A stretch of DNA of 64,000 nt. Source: JABCYV01 sp035512155 (GTDB lineage Bacteria; Acidobacteriota; Terriglobia; Terriglobales; Acidobacteriaceae). Positions within the stretch are counted from its first letter, which is position 1; every line of letters begins with the position of its first letter. The notes under the pieces were generated by a model. That model saw only the letters and a program-made list of their open reading frames with translations, searched no databases and was not told where the DNA came from. The stretch covers positions 1 through 64,000 of the forward strand of contig DATKEN010000014.1 of assembly GCA_035512155.1 (NCBI GenBank). The letters are read 5' to 3'. Positions 43,949 to 53,840 of the stretch are shown one piece after another. A program made the translations under genes and the position numbers.

Positions 43949-45133
43949 TCATCCCCATGTCGCCGGTACATCAACATATGAGCGATCCAGCATAGCGACC
44001 GCCGGGCACCCGAGCAGCTTTAGCGTACGCTCGACGTCAGTTCGCAGAATCTGAATGGCACGGGCAACCCCCGCTTGGCCCGCGGCCGCCAGGCCGTACG
44101 CGTAAGCGCGTCCACACAAGACCGCCCGCGCTCCCAGGCAGATGGCTTTGATGATGTCGGCGCCGCGACGAATGCCCCCGTCCATCAATACCTCCACGCG
44201 GCCGTTCACTGCCGCCACAATCTCTGGCAGAACTCGCAATGAAGCCGGGACCCCGTCGAGCTGGCGTCCGCCATGATTCGAGACAACGATAGCGGCTGCT
44301 CCCTCATCGATCGCGCGCCGAGCATCGTCAGCAGTGAGAACACCCTTGATGACGATCAGGCCAGGCCAGAGATTGCGGATCCATCGCAGGTCGTTCCAGG
44401 TCACGGCTGCGGCGGCGAGAGCCGCACTCACATCGATAAGTTCCATGGGCCCTTTACCGGGAATAACGACATTAGAGAGCTTCGACAAACCACCGTCGAG
44501 CAGGAAACCGGCAAGCCAAGCCGGACGTGACAGCACCTGGGGAAGGAATGGAATCTTGGCCAGCACGCTGTCACCCATGAGTTCTTTCATGCCGTTACGG
44601 AAGTCGCGCTCGCGCATTCCCGCAACCGCGGTGTCGATAGTAACCACCAAGGCGGCGCATCCCGCGACTCGAGCCCGCTCGATCACCGCTTCAGACGCCT
44701 CTCGACCACCCATCAAATAGAGCTGATAGCAGACCGGTCCGGAGGAAGCTGCTTTGACATCTTCCAACCGGTGCCCGGAAAGAGTGGAAAGGATGTAAGC
44801 CGTGCCTGCTGCGCCAGCCGCCCGCGCCGCACCCGCTTCACCATCAGGATGCATCAGGCGACTGTAGCCCACCGGAGCGAGCAACGCGGGGAAAGAAACG
44901 TCGAAACCCAGGACGCGTGTTCGTAAATCGCAATCAGGCACGGCTACCGCGTGACGCGGTCGAAAGGTAACGTCATCAAAGACACGGCAGTTCTCTCGCA
45001 GTGTGACTTCACCCTCGGCGCCGCCGTCGAGATAATCGAAAACTGCTTTCGGCAGTCTGCGGCGAGCCAAAGGCCGGAGGTCCATGACACTGACGACCCG
45101 AGGGGACGCGACCGCGCGTGACTTTCTACTCAT
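43949..45133 (-). CDS. lldD: FMN-dependent alpha-hydroxyacid (L-lactate) dehydrogenase/oxidase
   Basis: A 394-residue TIM-barrel flavoenzyme. It begins SVMDLRPLARRRLPKAVFDYLDGGAEGEVTL, binds FMN through VSNHGGRQLDG, where the active-site His is, and the DGGIRRGADIIKAICLGARAV phosphate loop, and has CYQLYLMG, TIDTAVAGMRERDFRNG and KGVLTADDARRA. Pairs with lldP, so it probably oxidises L-lactate to pyruvate; glycolate or mandelate cannot be excluded. The ATG at 45133 replaces a TTG six bases upstream. Confidence 0.9.
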   Translation of the reverse strand: MSRKSRAVASPRVVSVMDLRPLARRRLPKAVFDYLDGGAEGEVTLRENCRVFDDVTFRPRHAVAVPDCDLRTRVLGFDVSFPALLAPVGYSRLMHPDGEAGAARAAGAAGTAYILSTLSGHRLEDVKAASSGPVCYQLYLMGGREASEAVIERARVAGCAALVVTIDTAVAGMRERDFRNGMKELMGDSVLAKIPFLPQVLSRPAWLAGFLLDGGLSKLSNVVIPGKGPMELIDVSAALAAAAVTWNDLRWIRNLWPGLIVIKGVLTADDARRAIDEGAAAIVVSNHGGRQLDGVPASLRVLPEIVAAVNGRVEVLMDGGIRRGADIIKAICLGARAVLCGRAYAYGLAAAGQAGVARAIQILRTDVERTLKLLGCPAVAMLDRSYVDVPATWG

Positions 45134-45375
45134 CGGCAAATTTTTCTAACCTGCCCGATTTTGGGCTGGCATCTTATCACGACGGCCGCAACTGATTTAG
45201 CTGGCAGAATGGAAAGTCGAGGGCAGTTACTATCAACATTCCAAGGCACCGTCTCCACTCGAGACAGTGATGTACACTTTGTTGTTGGCTGCCCATCATC
45301 GCATCACCATTGTAGCTGCGGTTCCACGACCCGAATCCTGGGATGTCTAAAACTCAACCGCCGGAGGAGTGCTTC

Positions 45376-47586
45376 TTGAACCTAATGACCGTCATTCTTG
45401 CCTTGCTGGTTGAATGCTTTCTGTTCGCCACCGCGAGTGCGGCGCAGACGATTCGGATAGATACGACACCGGCTCACGCCACCAACCACTTCGTGCCCAA
45501 TGAAACGCTGGGGGCAGGTATCGACCGTATTCCGGTGGAAGCTATCGACAAAGACCTGGTCGAGCCCAATCTGGGGCGCGCGCTTGAATCCGGTTGGCAG
45601 CCTGTCAGTTACCGCCAGAACACTGAACTGGCGGTCGAGGCCTGGCATTGGAATCCGAAAGGAACATGGAGCGATCCGGCCGGCAAGGGCTATTTCACCG
45701 GGTCCGCGACTCCGAGCGAGATGATTCGCTACTCCTACGGCTATTCGCTGCCGCATCGCGGATTCACGCGCAATGACGGGACCGATAACGCTGGCTTTTC
45801 CCGGCTGACCGATGGCGATCCCGCCAGCTATTGGAAGAGCAATCCATATCTTACGCAGCGCTTCACCGGTGAAAGTGATTCGCTGCATCCGCAATGGATT
45901 GTTATTGACCTGGCTCAAACTCAACTGCTGAACAGTATCCGTATTGCCTGGGCAGATCCCTATGCCTCTCGCTTTGTGGTTCAGCACTGGACCGGAGAGG
46001 ATCCTATTAAGAAGCAGACAAGTGGCGTGTGGCAAACATTTCCGCACGGCGCGGTTACAAACGGGAAAGGAGGATCAGAAACGATTCGTCTGAGCGACGA
46101 TCCTCTGCCGGTTCGCTTTCTGCGCATTCAGATGACCGAATCGTCGAATACCTGCGACTCGCACGGATCAGCCGATCCCAGAAACTGCGTGGGCTACGCC
46201 ATCAGCGAGCTCTATGTGGGCACGACTTCGGCCGACGGCGCATTCCACGATATTGTCCGGCACACTCGCGACCAGGAGCAGACCACCACTTACTGTTCTT
46301 CAGTTGATCCCTGGCATGCGCCTTCTGATCTCGGCACAACGAAAGACGCGCAAGTGGGATTCGATCTCTTCTTCACCAGCGGGGTTACGCGTGGCCTACC
46401 AGCCATGGTCCCGGTGGCGCTGCTTTACGACACGCCGGACAATGCCGCCTCCGAGATCGCATATTTGAAGAAGCGTAAGTATCCAATCTCCTACGTCGAA
46501 ATGGGCGAGGAAGCCGACGGCCAATACATGGTACCGGAGGATTATGCAGCGCTTTACGTTCAGTGGGCCGCGGCGCTCCACCGCGTCGATCCTGCCCTGA
46601 AGCTGGGAGGACCATCATTCCAAGGCGTGAATAAAGATATTGAAGTATGGCCAGACGCGAACGGCAAGGTTTCCTGGCTGGAACGTTTTGTCGACTATCT
46701 GAAGCAACACGACAAGATGAGCGAACTGGCTTTCTTTTCCTTCGAGCACTATCCGTACGATCCCTGCAAGATTCCCTGGGGCAGCCTCTATGACGAGCCC
46801 GAACTGGTCAGCCACATCATGCAAGTCTGGCGGGAAGATGGTATTACCCCCAACATTCCGATATTTATCACGGAATCGAATCTTTCTTCGGCGGCTAGTG
46901 AGACCTCGTCGGACCTGTTCGCGGGACTCTGGTTAGGTGACTATATCGGTTCATTCCTGAACGCCGGCGGAAACGGAGTTTACTTCTTCCATTATTTGCC
47001 CCTGCAAATGGAACACGGCTGTAACGACTCTCCGGGAACCTTCGGGATGTTTACGCTCGCCGACGACTACCAGATTCGGCAGCCGCTTTCGCAGTTCTTC
47101 GCCTCACAACTTATCAATATTGAGTGGGTGCAGCCGGGTGCGGGAGTGCATCAAATGTTTCCGGCAAAAGGTGATATCGACGATGGGGCGGGGCACGCTC
47201 TAGTGACGGCCTACGCGCTGAAACGTCCGGATGGGCAGTGGTCTCTCATGCTTGTGAATCGAGATCAGCAGAACGCGCATCGAGTGCGGATAGTGTTTCA
47301 AGGTGACAGAGGTACAGATCAAACACACGGCGCTATAAACGCTTTCCTCAGCTCGGTCGATCTCTCTATTTTTGGCCAGGCCCAATATCAATGGCATCCG
47401 GCGGCCACGCGCTTTGTACCGCATGCCGAACATTCGGGTGAGAGCGCCGTTGTTGCTAACACCCAAGGCACGGCCGATCCCGACGGTCCAATTGTGCACA
47501 CGAAGCAAACTGCAGGACCGGATGCTTCATACGATCTGCCGGCAGCGTCCATTGTTGTAATTCGGGGCAGGATCGGAGCTCAATAA
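45376..47586 (+). CDS. Exported clan GH-A-like glycoside hydrolase with discoidin-like region
   Basis: A 736-residue secreted protein. TTG at 45376 is chosen because GGAGGAG lies six bases before it and it opens a signal peptide (LNLMTVILALLVECFLFATASA). An ATG at 45343 is the alternative. Residues 110-260 form a discoidin/F5-8C-type carbohydrate-binding region (DPASYWKSNPY, WIVIDLAQTQLLNSIRIAW). The catalytic TIM barrel follows, with EMGEEADGQY (E379 as acid/base) and IFITESNLS (E500 as nucleophile). The usual Asn before the acid/base is Glu here. The C-terminus is beta-rich. Resembles GH39/GH51-type enzymes; substrate unknown. Its 3' end overlaps the convergent receptor gene by 7 bases. Confidence 0.78.
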   Translation: MNLMTVILALLVECFLFATASAAQTIRIDTTPAHATNHFVPNETLGAGIDRIPVEAIDKDLVEPNLGRALESGWQPVSYRQNTELAVEAWHWNPKGTWSDPAGKGYFTGSATPSEMIRYSYGYSLPHRGFTRNDGTDNAGFSRLTDGDPASYWKSNPYLTQRFTGESDSLHPQWIVIDLAQTQLLNSIRIAWADPYASRFVVQHWTGEDPIKKQTSGVWQTFPHGAVTNGKGGSETIRLSDDPLPVRFLRIQMTESSNTCDSHGSADPRNCVGYAISELYVGTTSADGAFHDIVRHTRDQEQTTTYCSSVDPWHAPSDLGTTKDAQVGFDLFFTSGVTRGLPAMVPVALLYDTPDNAASEIAYLKKRKYPISYVEMGEEADGQYMVPEDYAALYVQWAAALHRVDPALKLGGPSFQGVNKDIEVWPDANGKVSWLERFVDYLKQHDKMSELAFFSFEHYPYDPCKIPWGSLYDEPELVSHIMQVWREDGITPNIPIFITESNLSSAASETSSDLFAGLWLGDYIGSFLNAGGNGVYFFHYLPLQMEHGCNDSPGTFGMFTLADDYQIRQPLSQFFASQLINIEWVQPGAGVHQMFPAKGDIDDGAGHALVTAYALKRPDGQWSLMLVNRDQQNAHRVRIVFQGDRGTDQTHGAINAFLSSVDLSIFGQAQYQWHPAATRFVPHAEHSGESAVVANTQGTADPDGPIVHTKQTAGPDASYDLPAASIVVIRGRIGAQ

Positions 47587-49877
47587 CCAGGTGTGGCGGA
47601 TCGTCCGAACCTGTAGCTGAGAGTAACGGCGGCGTATGAATGCATGCGGATCCCCACAATCTCCGATATGTTGGAAGGGAAAAAAGTTTCCGTGGTCTGG
47701 CCCGTATAGCCCCTGGCAATAAGAAAATTCACGCCGGCATCCATGCGGCCATTCAGAAGAGGCCTAACCATCGCGCCTCGAAACTCCTTCACTGGAACTC
47801 CGACGCAGGCATTGATCGGCGCACATCCAGTGCCCAGCGGCTTCGCACCTACGTATTCGAATTCCCCGCGCGCTTGCAGATGGAACGGAAGCTTCTGAAT
47901 TGATCCCAAGAGGTCGAAAAGCGTCCGGGGAGCTTCTGGAGTCGGTTCTCCCGAGTAGAGATCACGACCATCGGCTTTAGAAAACGTTGCCAGTATCGAG
48001 CCGAACTGAAAGTTGTGACGCACTGCGATGGTGATGAATCGAAGGCGGCTTGGCCCTTCATCAAATTGCAGGCCAGTATCTGGGTCGATCTTCGCGAGGG
48101 TCTGGCTCTGGGTAACGTGCCCAAGAGTAATTCTTAGGTCTGTTTTGTGGACGGTCTTGCTGGCGACGAGTTGATAGGAATGCGCCGTGCTTATTGGGGT
48201 GCCGACCGTTGTTCCGGTACCGATCCGAGGGTCGTCAGTAAAGAAGGATTGACCAAAACTGAGAGAAATGAGAGGAGCGAACCGGGAGTCTTTGGGAAGA
48301 AAAGAGACAGTAGCCTTGGGCGAGTTCACACCCACCCATCTTTGAAAAGAATTCTGGGAATTGAGAAGATCATCGTTGTTGAAATTGATTTCATCCCGAC
48401 GCCAGCCGAGATAATAGCGAACGTGACGACCGATAGCTCCTTGTGCAGCAACGTAGGGACTGACCGGGGTTATGGTTAAGTTGTTCGAAGCAACCGAAGT
48501 AAAAGGTCCATAGTAGTTCGGCTTACTCGGATCAAAGAATCCGTAGTGGTCAAGATCATCGCGTCGGGGCGCATCCCGCTGATAGTCAAATCCGCCGAGC
48601 ATTGAGAAGTGCTCAGCGAGATTATTCACGTAGTTCACGCTGCCACCCGTCACGGTACGAAATTCACTCTGGCGGATGAGGCCCTGTCCGAAATCGGAAA
48701 ACAAAGCAAGGTTGTAGGTACGAAAGAAACCGGAGAGCTGCAGTTGCTGGCTTCCGGTAAGCTTCCAGACGTCGTTTGCGGCTACGAGCGCGGTATGTGT
48801 GTGATCTTTTTGCCGGGGATCGATGGTGTCGCCGAAATTTGGAAACCTGACATTCACAGCGCTGGACGACAGTGGAACCAGCCCAGGTATATAGGAAGAG
48901 CCATAATACCCGATGCCAAACAGAGTGAGTCGATGCTGATTCCAATGGAACATTCGCTGGCAGTTGAACTTGTATTGCTGCCGATGTTCCAGGCGGTCGA
49001 GGAATCCGTTTCCATATGACGCCGAAAACGCCGTCCACGAGTCAGGCGTCGGACTCAGCCCGGCGGTGACGTCGATGTCCCTGTAGTCTCCGGTGAGAGT
49101 GACGAAGGGATCGAGACGGGAGCGAAGGCCGTAGGTGGCGGCCAGATTGACTGAATGATTTCCCTTACGAGCGTTATACGCTCCGCCGTCAACCTGAGCG
49201 CTCTCAATAATCTCAGGAATCAAGATATTCGGATCGGCGTAGCCATTGCCGTGAGCGTTGGCGGAGAGATTATTCGGCACGAGATAAGTTCCGAGCGCAA
49301 TGTACTGGGCGATAGGCTCGCCGTGATCTCCAGCCACGCCCGGGGCAAAATATTGCGGTGCTTTGATCCCGCCGGACGCCGTTTCGTTCGGGTATCCGGG
49401 AATCGAAACCGGCGCGCCGGGTCGGCCGGGGTTGGCATCAAGCAGATCCTGACGGACAAAGACTTTTTCTCCAGGATCGGGCGAGAACACGTCTGATTCA
49501 TTCACGTCGGCAGTCACGGTAACGCTGTCAATCCGGGATGCGAGTTGAGATACGGCAATCTCGAGGTCCGGAGTCTTACTGGGATGAACGGTAATTGAAC
49601 GGTGGACCGAACGAAATCCGGTGGCTTCCACCTTGAGATCAAACTTCCCGGCTGAAACCACTTTCAGTTCGAATAGTCCGTCCGGGCCGGAAGAGGTTTG
49701 ACCAACAACCTGGTCGTGACTGACGAGCTGCACCGACGCATTTGGCAAGACGTTACCCTGAGGGTCGATGACACGACCTCTCACTATGGCCTGCTGGGAA
49801 AGCAGCGGGATTGGCAGCAGAAGAAACATCAATAGGCAAATTCGTGGAATTCTCACCGAACTAACATTACGTTTCAT
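47580..49877 (-). CDS. TonB-dependent outer-membrane receptor
   Basis: A 765-residue receptor. Signal peptide (1-27), a carboxypeptidase-regulatory-like domain (28-110, VRGRVIDPQGNVLPNASVQLVS), a VTVTADVNESDV linker, a plug-like region (130-240, ending EIIESAQVDGGAYNARKGNHSVN), and a beta barrel to the last strand (SYRFGRSATPGY). The substrate cannot be read. It is the third gene of an operon with the TPR and DUF4331 genes (21 bases from the TPR stop). Confidence 0.85.
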   Translation of the reverse strand: MKRNVSSVRIPRICLLMFLLLPIPLLSQQAIVRGRVIDPQGNVLPNASVQLVSHDQVVGQTSSGPDGLFELKVVSAGKFDLKVEATGFRSVHRSITVHPSKTPDLEIAVSQLASRIDSVTVTADVNESDVFSPDPGEKVFVRQDLLDANPGRPGAPVSIPGYPNETASGGIKAPQYFAPGVAGDHGEPIAQYIALGTYLVPNNLSANAHGNGYADPNILIPEIIESAQVDGGAYNARKGNHSVNLAATYGLRSRLDPFVTLTGDYRDIDVTAGLSPTPDSWTAFSASYGNGFLDRLEHRQQYKFNCQRMFHWNQHRLTLFGIGYYGSSYIPGLVPLSSSAVNVRFPNFGDTIDPRQKDHTHTALVAANDVWKLTGSQQLQLSGFFRTYNLALFSDFGQGLIRQSEFRTVTGGSVNYVNNLAEHFSMLGGFDYQRDAPRRDDLDHYGFFDPSKPNYYGPFTSVASNNLTITPVSPYVAAQGAIGRHVRYYLGWRRDEINFNNDDLLNSQNSFQRWVGVNSPKATVSFLPKDSRFAPLISLSFGQSFFTDDPRIGTGTTVGTPISTAHSYQLVASKTVHKTDLRITLGHVTQSQTLAKIDPDTGLQFDEGPSRLRFITIAVRHNFQFGSILATFSKADGRDLYSGEPTPEAPRTLFDLLGSIQKLPFHLQARGEFEYVGAKPLGTGCAPINACVGVPVKEFRGAMVRPLLNGRMDAGVNFLIARGYTGQTTETFFPSNISEIVGIRMHSYAAVTLSYRFGRSATPGY

Positions 49878-49898
49878 CGGCTGCTGCGTTTCCGTCGT

Positions 49899-51182
49899 CT
49901 ACTTTGGCTGCAGTTGCGTGAGACTCGTCAAGATAACTCGCCCCCGGTTCGACCCGGGAGCATTCAGCGACGCGGACTCCTGCAGGTAGTGCTGCGCGGC
50001 ACCTCGATCGCCGAGTTGCAAAGCAATTTCGCCGGCATGGCGCAGCATCCTCGCATCTTTGATGCCCACGCTTAATGCAGCCTCGATCTGCTTGCGTGCT
50101 TCGGCATTCTGTCCGTTTACGTGCAATGCCCAGGCGTAAGCGTCCAGGGTGTACACATCGTGACGGCGGGCAAATTCCTGTCGGGCGACGTCCAGCGCTT
50201 TAGCAGGTTGATGAGCGTGATCGGCGTAGTAGAAAATCAGTTCGCGGTTGGAATTGTCTGCCCTGATAGACTCCTGCACAGACTTAGTTTCAAACTCCCC
50301 AAAGGCTTTCTTGGCTTGATCCCTGCGCCCAACTAGCTCGAGTGCTTCCGCCAGGTCATAAAGATTCTCAGCATGAGGAGCCGCCTGATAACGCTGCTGT
50401 AGGAGTCCAACGGCCTCGTCATAACGACCTTGCGAGATTCGGGCTTTGGCTAGATTTCCCAAGGCATAGTGATAACCCGGAAACTTTGCCAGCGCTTCCT
50501 GCAGCAGGGACTCGGCCGCCGCAGTTTTGCCGGAGGATAGTTGAAGGTGGCCCATCTGAGTAAGGATCCACGCGCGATCTTCAACCTCAGTGGGCGGAGT
50601 TGACTGGTAGGCCATGCCCATTAATTCGAGTGCTCCGTCAACATCGCCAAATAGCTCGCGCAGATACGCGGCCCGAGTGATGCCGGGAAGGTTGCCGGGA
50701 CGAAGATCAAGCATCCACTGACCTGCCTTCTCCGCTTCATCATAGTTGCCGAGTTCCGCATTGGCGTCGGTCAGGAAGCCATAGATGAGCACATCGTCGG
50801 CCACTCTCTGGTTGAGGGCTGTGGCGGCGTCCCGAGCAGTCGCGAATTCGTGGCGGCCCAGCAGCAGCCAGACGCGAATCTTTTCGCCATCCAGATTCAG
50901 CGGCGCCAGTTCGAAAGATTTCTTGAGGGCGTCTTCGGCCTGAGCATAGAAGTTGACGTCAGATGTTTCCCGCGCACGCCGCGACAGCGCCATCGCCAGC
51001 AAATTGTAGCCAGCGTATTGGGTTGGCTTCTTATCAATTACCTTTCGGGCTTCGGCAATGCTGCGCTCCGCCGGAGAGAGCACGGCGTTTGCGCTCGTAT
51101 TGTTGTCCTGAGCTACGACCCAGGTGGCAACCGTGATCATCAAGATGAAAGCGGATATTTTTTTGGCGATCATGCTTTTCAT
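49899..51182 (-). CDS. Exported TPR protein
   Basis: A 427-residue protein with signal peptide (MKSMIAKKISAFILMITVATWVVAQ) and about ten to eleven TPR motifs (for example YDEAEKAGQWMLDLRPG and EALAKFPGYHYALGNLAKARI). The start at 51182 follows GAGGA; the ATG at 51197 has none. Middle gene of the DUF4331-TPR-receptor operon, and a likely scaffold between the DUF4331 protein and the receptor. Function inferred from position. Confidence 0.85.
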   Translation of the reverse strand: MKSMIAKKISAFILMITVATWVVAQDNNTSANAVLSPAERSIAEARKVIDKKPTQYAGYNLLAMALSRRARETSDVNFYAQAEDALKKSFELAPLNLDGEKIRVWLLLGRHEFATARDAATALNQRVADDVLIYGFLTDANAELGNYDEAEKAGQWMLDLRPGNLPGITRAAYLRELFGDVDGALELMGMAYQSTPPTEVEDRAWILTQMGHLQLSSGKTAAAESLLQEALAKFPGYHYALGNLAKARISQGRYDEAVGLLQQRYQAAPHAENLYDLAEALELVGRRDQAKKAFGEFETKSVQESIRADNSNRELIFYYADHAHQPAKALDVARQEFARRHDVYTLDAYAWALHVNGQNAEARKQIEAALSVGIKDARMLRHAGEIALQLGDRGAAQHYLQESASLNAPGSNRGRVILTSLTQLQPK

Positions 51183-51254
51183 GACATTCCTCGACATTCA
51201 TTGAGAGAGAAAATCGCGGCCGCCACCAGAAAACAGCGGCCGCGAGAGTTGAAG

Positions 51255-52745
51255 TTACTTAACCGGGCAGATGCCGGAGGGTTGTCCGGTACATCCGGCC
51301 TGACCGGGCCCAATGTGATGGCTATTGCGTCCACTGTTGGCTGGCATCACGTAGGGGAAGAAGTTGTTCAAGCCTTCAGGATTGGTGTTCACCCCATCCC
51401 CGATGCGAGTGCCAAACTTCACCGGATCCACCAGGATGCCGGCCACCGCGCGTGAGGAAATGTCCACCACGTCATCGATCGGCCTGCGTCCATTGGGGTA
51501 TCCCGCAAGGTCACCAGCCAGGAAGCCGAGCCGTTTTTGCTTGCCGACCGGCGTCGGTGGAATGCCGGTATTCAATCGCATCAGGTCAGCTACCGGGCCA
51601 GCATCTCCCGGGCCGCATCCCGGACAGATCGGCGGCATATATTGTCCGAGGATCAGCAAATCCGTGCGTGGCGGTGAAGCCACAGGAATGCCGATTGAAC
51701 TGAAAACAGTCGCCAACACTGGATTCAGGAAGAAGTTGGCAAACTGCGCGTCGTTCTTGGGATCGTCCATGCTGAACCGATCTTTGAAGCCGGTGCCGAT
51801 GATCAATTCGTTGATCAGCGAATTGCCTTCGCGCTGAACCTGCCGGAACGGGCCTGAGTTTTGGACTCGGAAGGGAGAGCGACGGATCGTAACCCTGGGA
51901 CGCGAGGTGGTGCCGTAGGTTCCGATGACCGCCTCTTTTTCTCCTGGGCCATGAATCCTGCCGTCCACCGTGAGCATGGCGATGGGGACTTCCAGCACTA
52001 TGGAGTTGACGTTGAAACCAGCCACGGCATCGGGCGCGTAGTTGTGAGTATCGTCGGCATCCTCTGCGGCGGGTAGAACTCCGCCAACTCCCATGCGGAA
52101 GTTCAGAGAATCGAAGGCCGCGCCTAAGTCAATAAAGAAGGGATCGTCTACTGTTCCCGCGAAAACGCGTACATCATTACCCAGGCGATAGGTTCCCTGG
52201 TTGAACAGCGCACGGTAGTTGGGCATAGTCCGCGGACCAACGTTCGAGGGAACCGCAAACAACGTCTTTCCTTCGGTCAAGTCCGTGGAAACCCCACCCT
52301 TGAGCATGGTCACGGTATAGGTTTGGCGCTCACTCAGGCCAACAGAACCTGGACCATCGAGGGAAGTGATCGGGGGGATGCCAGCGATACCCCCTACGAA
52401 ACCCGTGAACAAGTTGCGCTGCCGAATTTCGCTGGTAAAACGGAACTGAAAAGTAACGTCTTCCACGCCGTCCTGGTTGTTGTCAATTTTCATCTCGTAC
52501 AGCAGGTTAGGATCGAAAGGGAAATAGTTGGGACCATTCGACGGTTCGACAAAAGGGTCGACGTTCAGGATCATCGTGACTCGGTCGGGATGATCGAAGC
52601 TGACAAAGGCGTACCAGTCGGTGATGTCCGCGGTACGGTCGAGTGCTGTGATTGGCGCTTCGCGATGGCTCGACGCAAACAGGCTGGCGGGGACCAGCAC
52701 GCACATCGCCAGGACGAAGGCTACTATTATCTTGATCTTGTTCAT
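51255..52745 (-). CDS. Exported DUF4331 protein
   Basis: A 496-residue secreted protein of the DUF4331 family. The start at 52745 (MNKIKIIVAFVLAMCVLVPAS) opens a signal peptide with GAGG upstream; the frame extends to 52904 without support. The mature protein begins ASSHREAPI, the family hallmark, and continues with DITDWYAFVSFDHPDRVTMILNVDPF. No biochemical function is established for the family. First gene of the operon continuing to 47580. Confidence 0.88.
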   Translation of the reverse strand: MNKIKIIVAFVLAMCVLVPASLFASSHREAPITALDRTADITDWYAFVSFDHPDRVTMILNVDPFVEPSNGPNYFPFDPNLLYEMKIDNNQDGVEDVTFQFRFTSEIRQRNLFTGFVGGIAGIPPITSLDGPGSVGLSERQTYTVTMLKGGVSTDLTEGKTLFAVPSNVGPRTMPNYRALFNQGTYRLGNDVRVFAGTVDDPFFIDLGAAFDSLNFRMGVGGVLPAAEDADDTHNYAPDAVAGFNVNSIVLEVPIAMLTVDGRIHGPGEKEAVIGTYGTTSRPRVTIRRSPFRVQNSGPFRQVQREGNSLINELIIGTGFKDRFSMDDPKNDAQFANFFLNPVLATVFSSIGIPVASPPRTDLLILGQYMPPICPGCGPGDAGPVADLMRLNTGIPPTPVGKQKRLGFLAGDLAGYPNGRRPIDDVVDISSRAVAGILVDPVKFGTRIGDGVNTNPEGLNNFFPYVMPANSGRNSHHIGPGQAGCTGQPSGICPVK

Positions 52746-52928
52746 GGATGTTGCCTCTGGGAGTAGAAGATGGACGTCGCTCCAGCGAGTAATGCTGCCA
52801 GGTTGGCGCCACTCCCCGGCAGTTACCTCTGGATGACGTCTACTTTCCCTAGTACGCAGGGCGCAGCGGATTGGATTGGCTTGGGCAGCAGGCTTCTTCG
52901 GCACCCATGCCAGATGGACGCCATAGAC

Positions 52929-53831
52929 CTATCGGCGACCAAAGGCTCGAGAGTGAAATTCCAGGGTCTCTCCGAGGTGGGTCAGAAAATAGTTGATGCT
53001 GTGGTCGCCCGGATAGAGATGATATTCGTGTGGAATACCCTCAGTCTGAAGTTCCTGATGCAACGCCACCGCACCTTTGTCGAAGCCGAGGTCGTCTTCC
53101 TGGCCGCAGTTGATGTAGATAGCGAGTTTCCGGAGGCCGGCTTGGTTTTTCCTGGCCAGCTCAAAAGGACTATTCTCTTTCCAGTGTTGCACGCCAATCG
53201 GCTGGCCAAAGACAGGACCCAGCAGGCCGCCTAGAGATGTACCGGCACGCTCAGCAACACTGAGGTTTTCAGGTGACTCCGTTATCAGCGCCGCGCTTTG
53301 CGCGCTCACCGAAGAAAACAAATCCGGATGTGCAAGGGCGAAACGGAGCGCGCCGTAGCCTCCCATGGAAATCCCAGCAATGGCTCGGTTTGCGCGCTCA
53401 GAGCGGATTCTGTATTTCTTCTCGATGTAAGGCATGAATTCGCCGATGAAGAAATCGCTGTAGCGTACGGAGCCATCGGCCGAGTTAATGAAGAAGCTGC
53501 GTCTTCCATCCGGCACGACGATAAGAAAGTCGACAATCTTGCTTTGCTGGCGCAGATCTTCGATCAGATTCCAGCCGCCGCTATTGAATAGCGTCTGCTC
53601 ATTCTCTCCGAGGCCATGCAGGAAATACAGCACCGGGTAACTCCGCAGCGAGAGTTGCGAGTTATTCGTGTCGTAACCCGGTGGCAGTTCTACGCAGTAG
53701 CGCACGACTTGTTTCAGGATGCGACTGTTTAGCGCGTTGCAATCGATCCGGCCGCGCACTTGTGCCGATAGAGAAACTACCCAAGAAACAAAAACCAGGA
53801 AAACAGAAAGGAACCGGGAAAGCCGGCGCAT
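52929..53831 (-). CDS. Exported esterase (alpha/beta hydrolase, esterase D type)
   Basis: A 300-residue exported hydrolase. Signal peptide 1-23, then VRYCVELPPGYDT, YFLHGLGENEQTLFNSGGW (oxyanion region), the nucleophile elbow GISMGGYGA with S155, acidic residue at about D246/D247 (NCGQEDDLGF), and His277 in PGDHSIN. Resembles feruloyl/S-formylglutathione hydrolase-type esterases. It is the last gene of the ABC operon beginning at 57935, nine bases after the permease stop. Confidence 0.88.
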   Translation of the reverse strand: MRRLSRFLSVFLVFVSWVVSLSAQVRGRIDCNALNSRILKQVVRYCVELPPGYDTNNSQLSLRSYPVLYFLHGLGENEQTLFNSGGWNLIEDLRQQSKIVDFLIVVPDGRRSFFINSADGSVRYSDFFIGEFMPYIEKKYRIRSERANRAIAGISMGGYGALRFALAHPDLFSSVSAQSAALITESPENLSVAERAGTSLGGLLGPVFGQPIGVQHWKENSPFELARKNQAGLRKLAIYINCGQEDDLGFDKGAVALHQELQTEGIPHEYHLYPGDHSINYFLTHLGETLEFHSRAFGRR

Positions 53832-53840
53832 GAATTCAGT

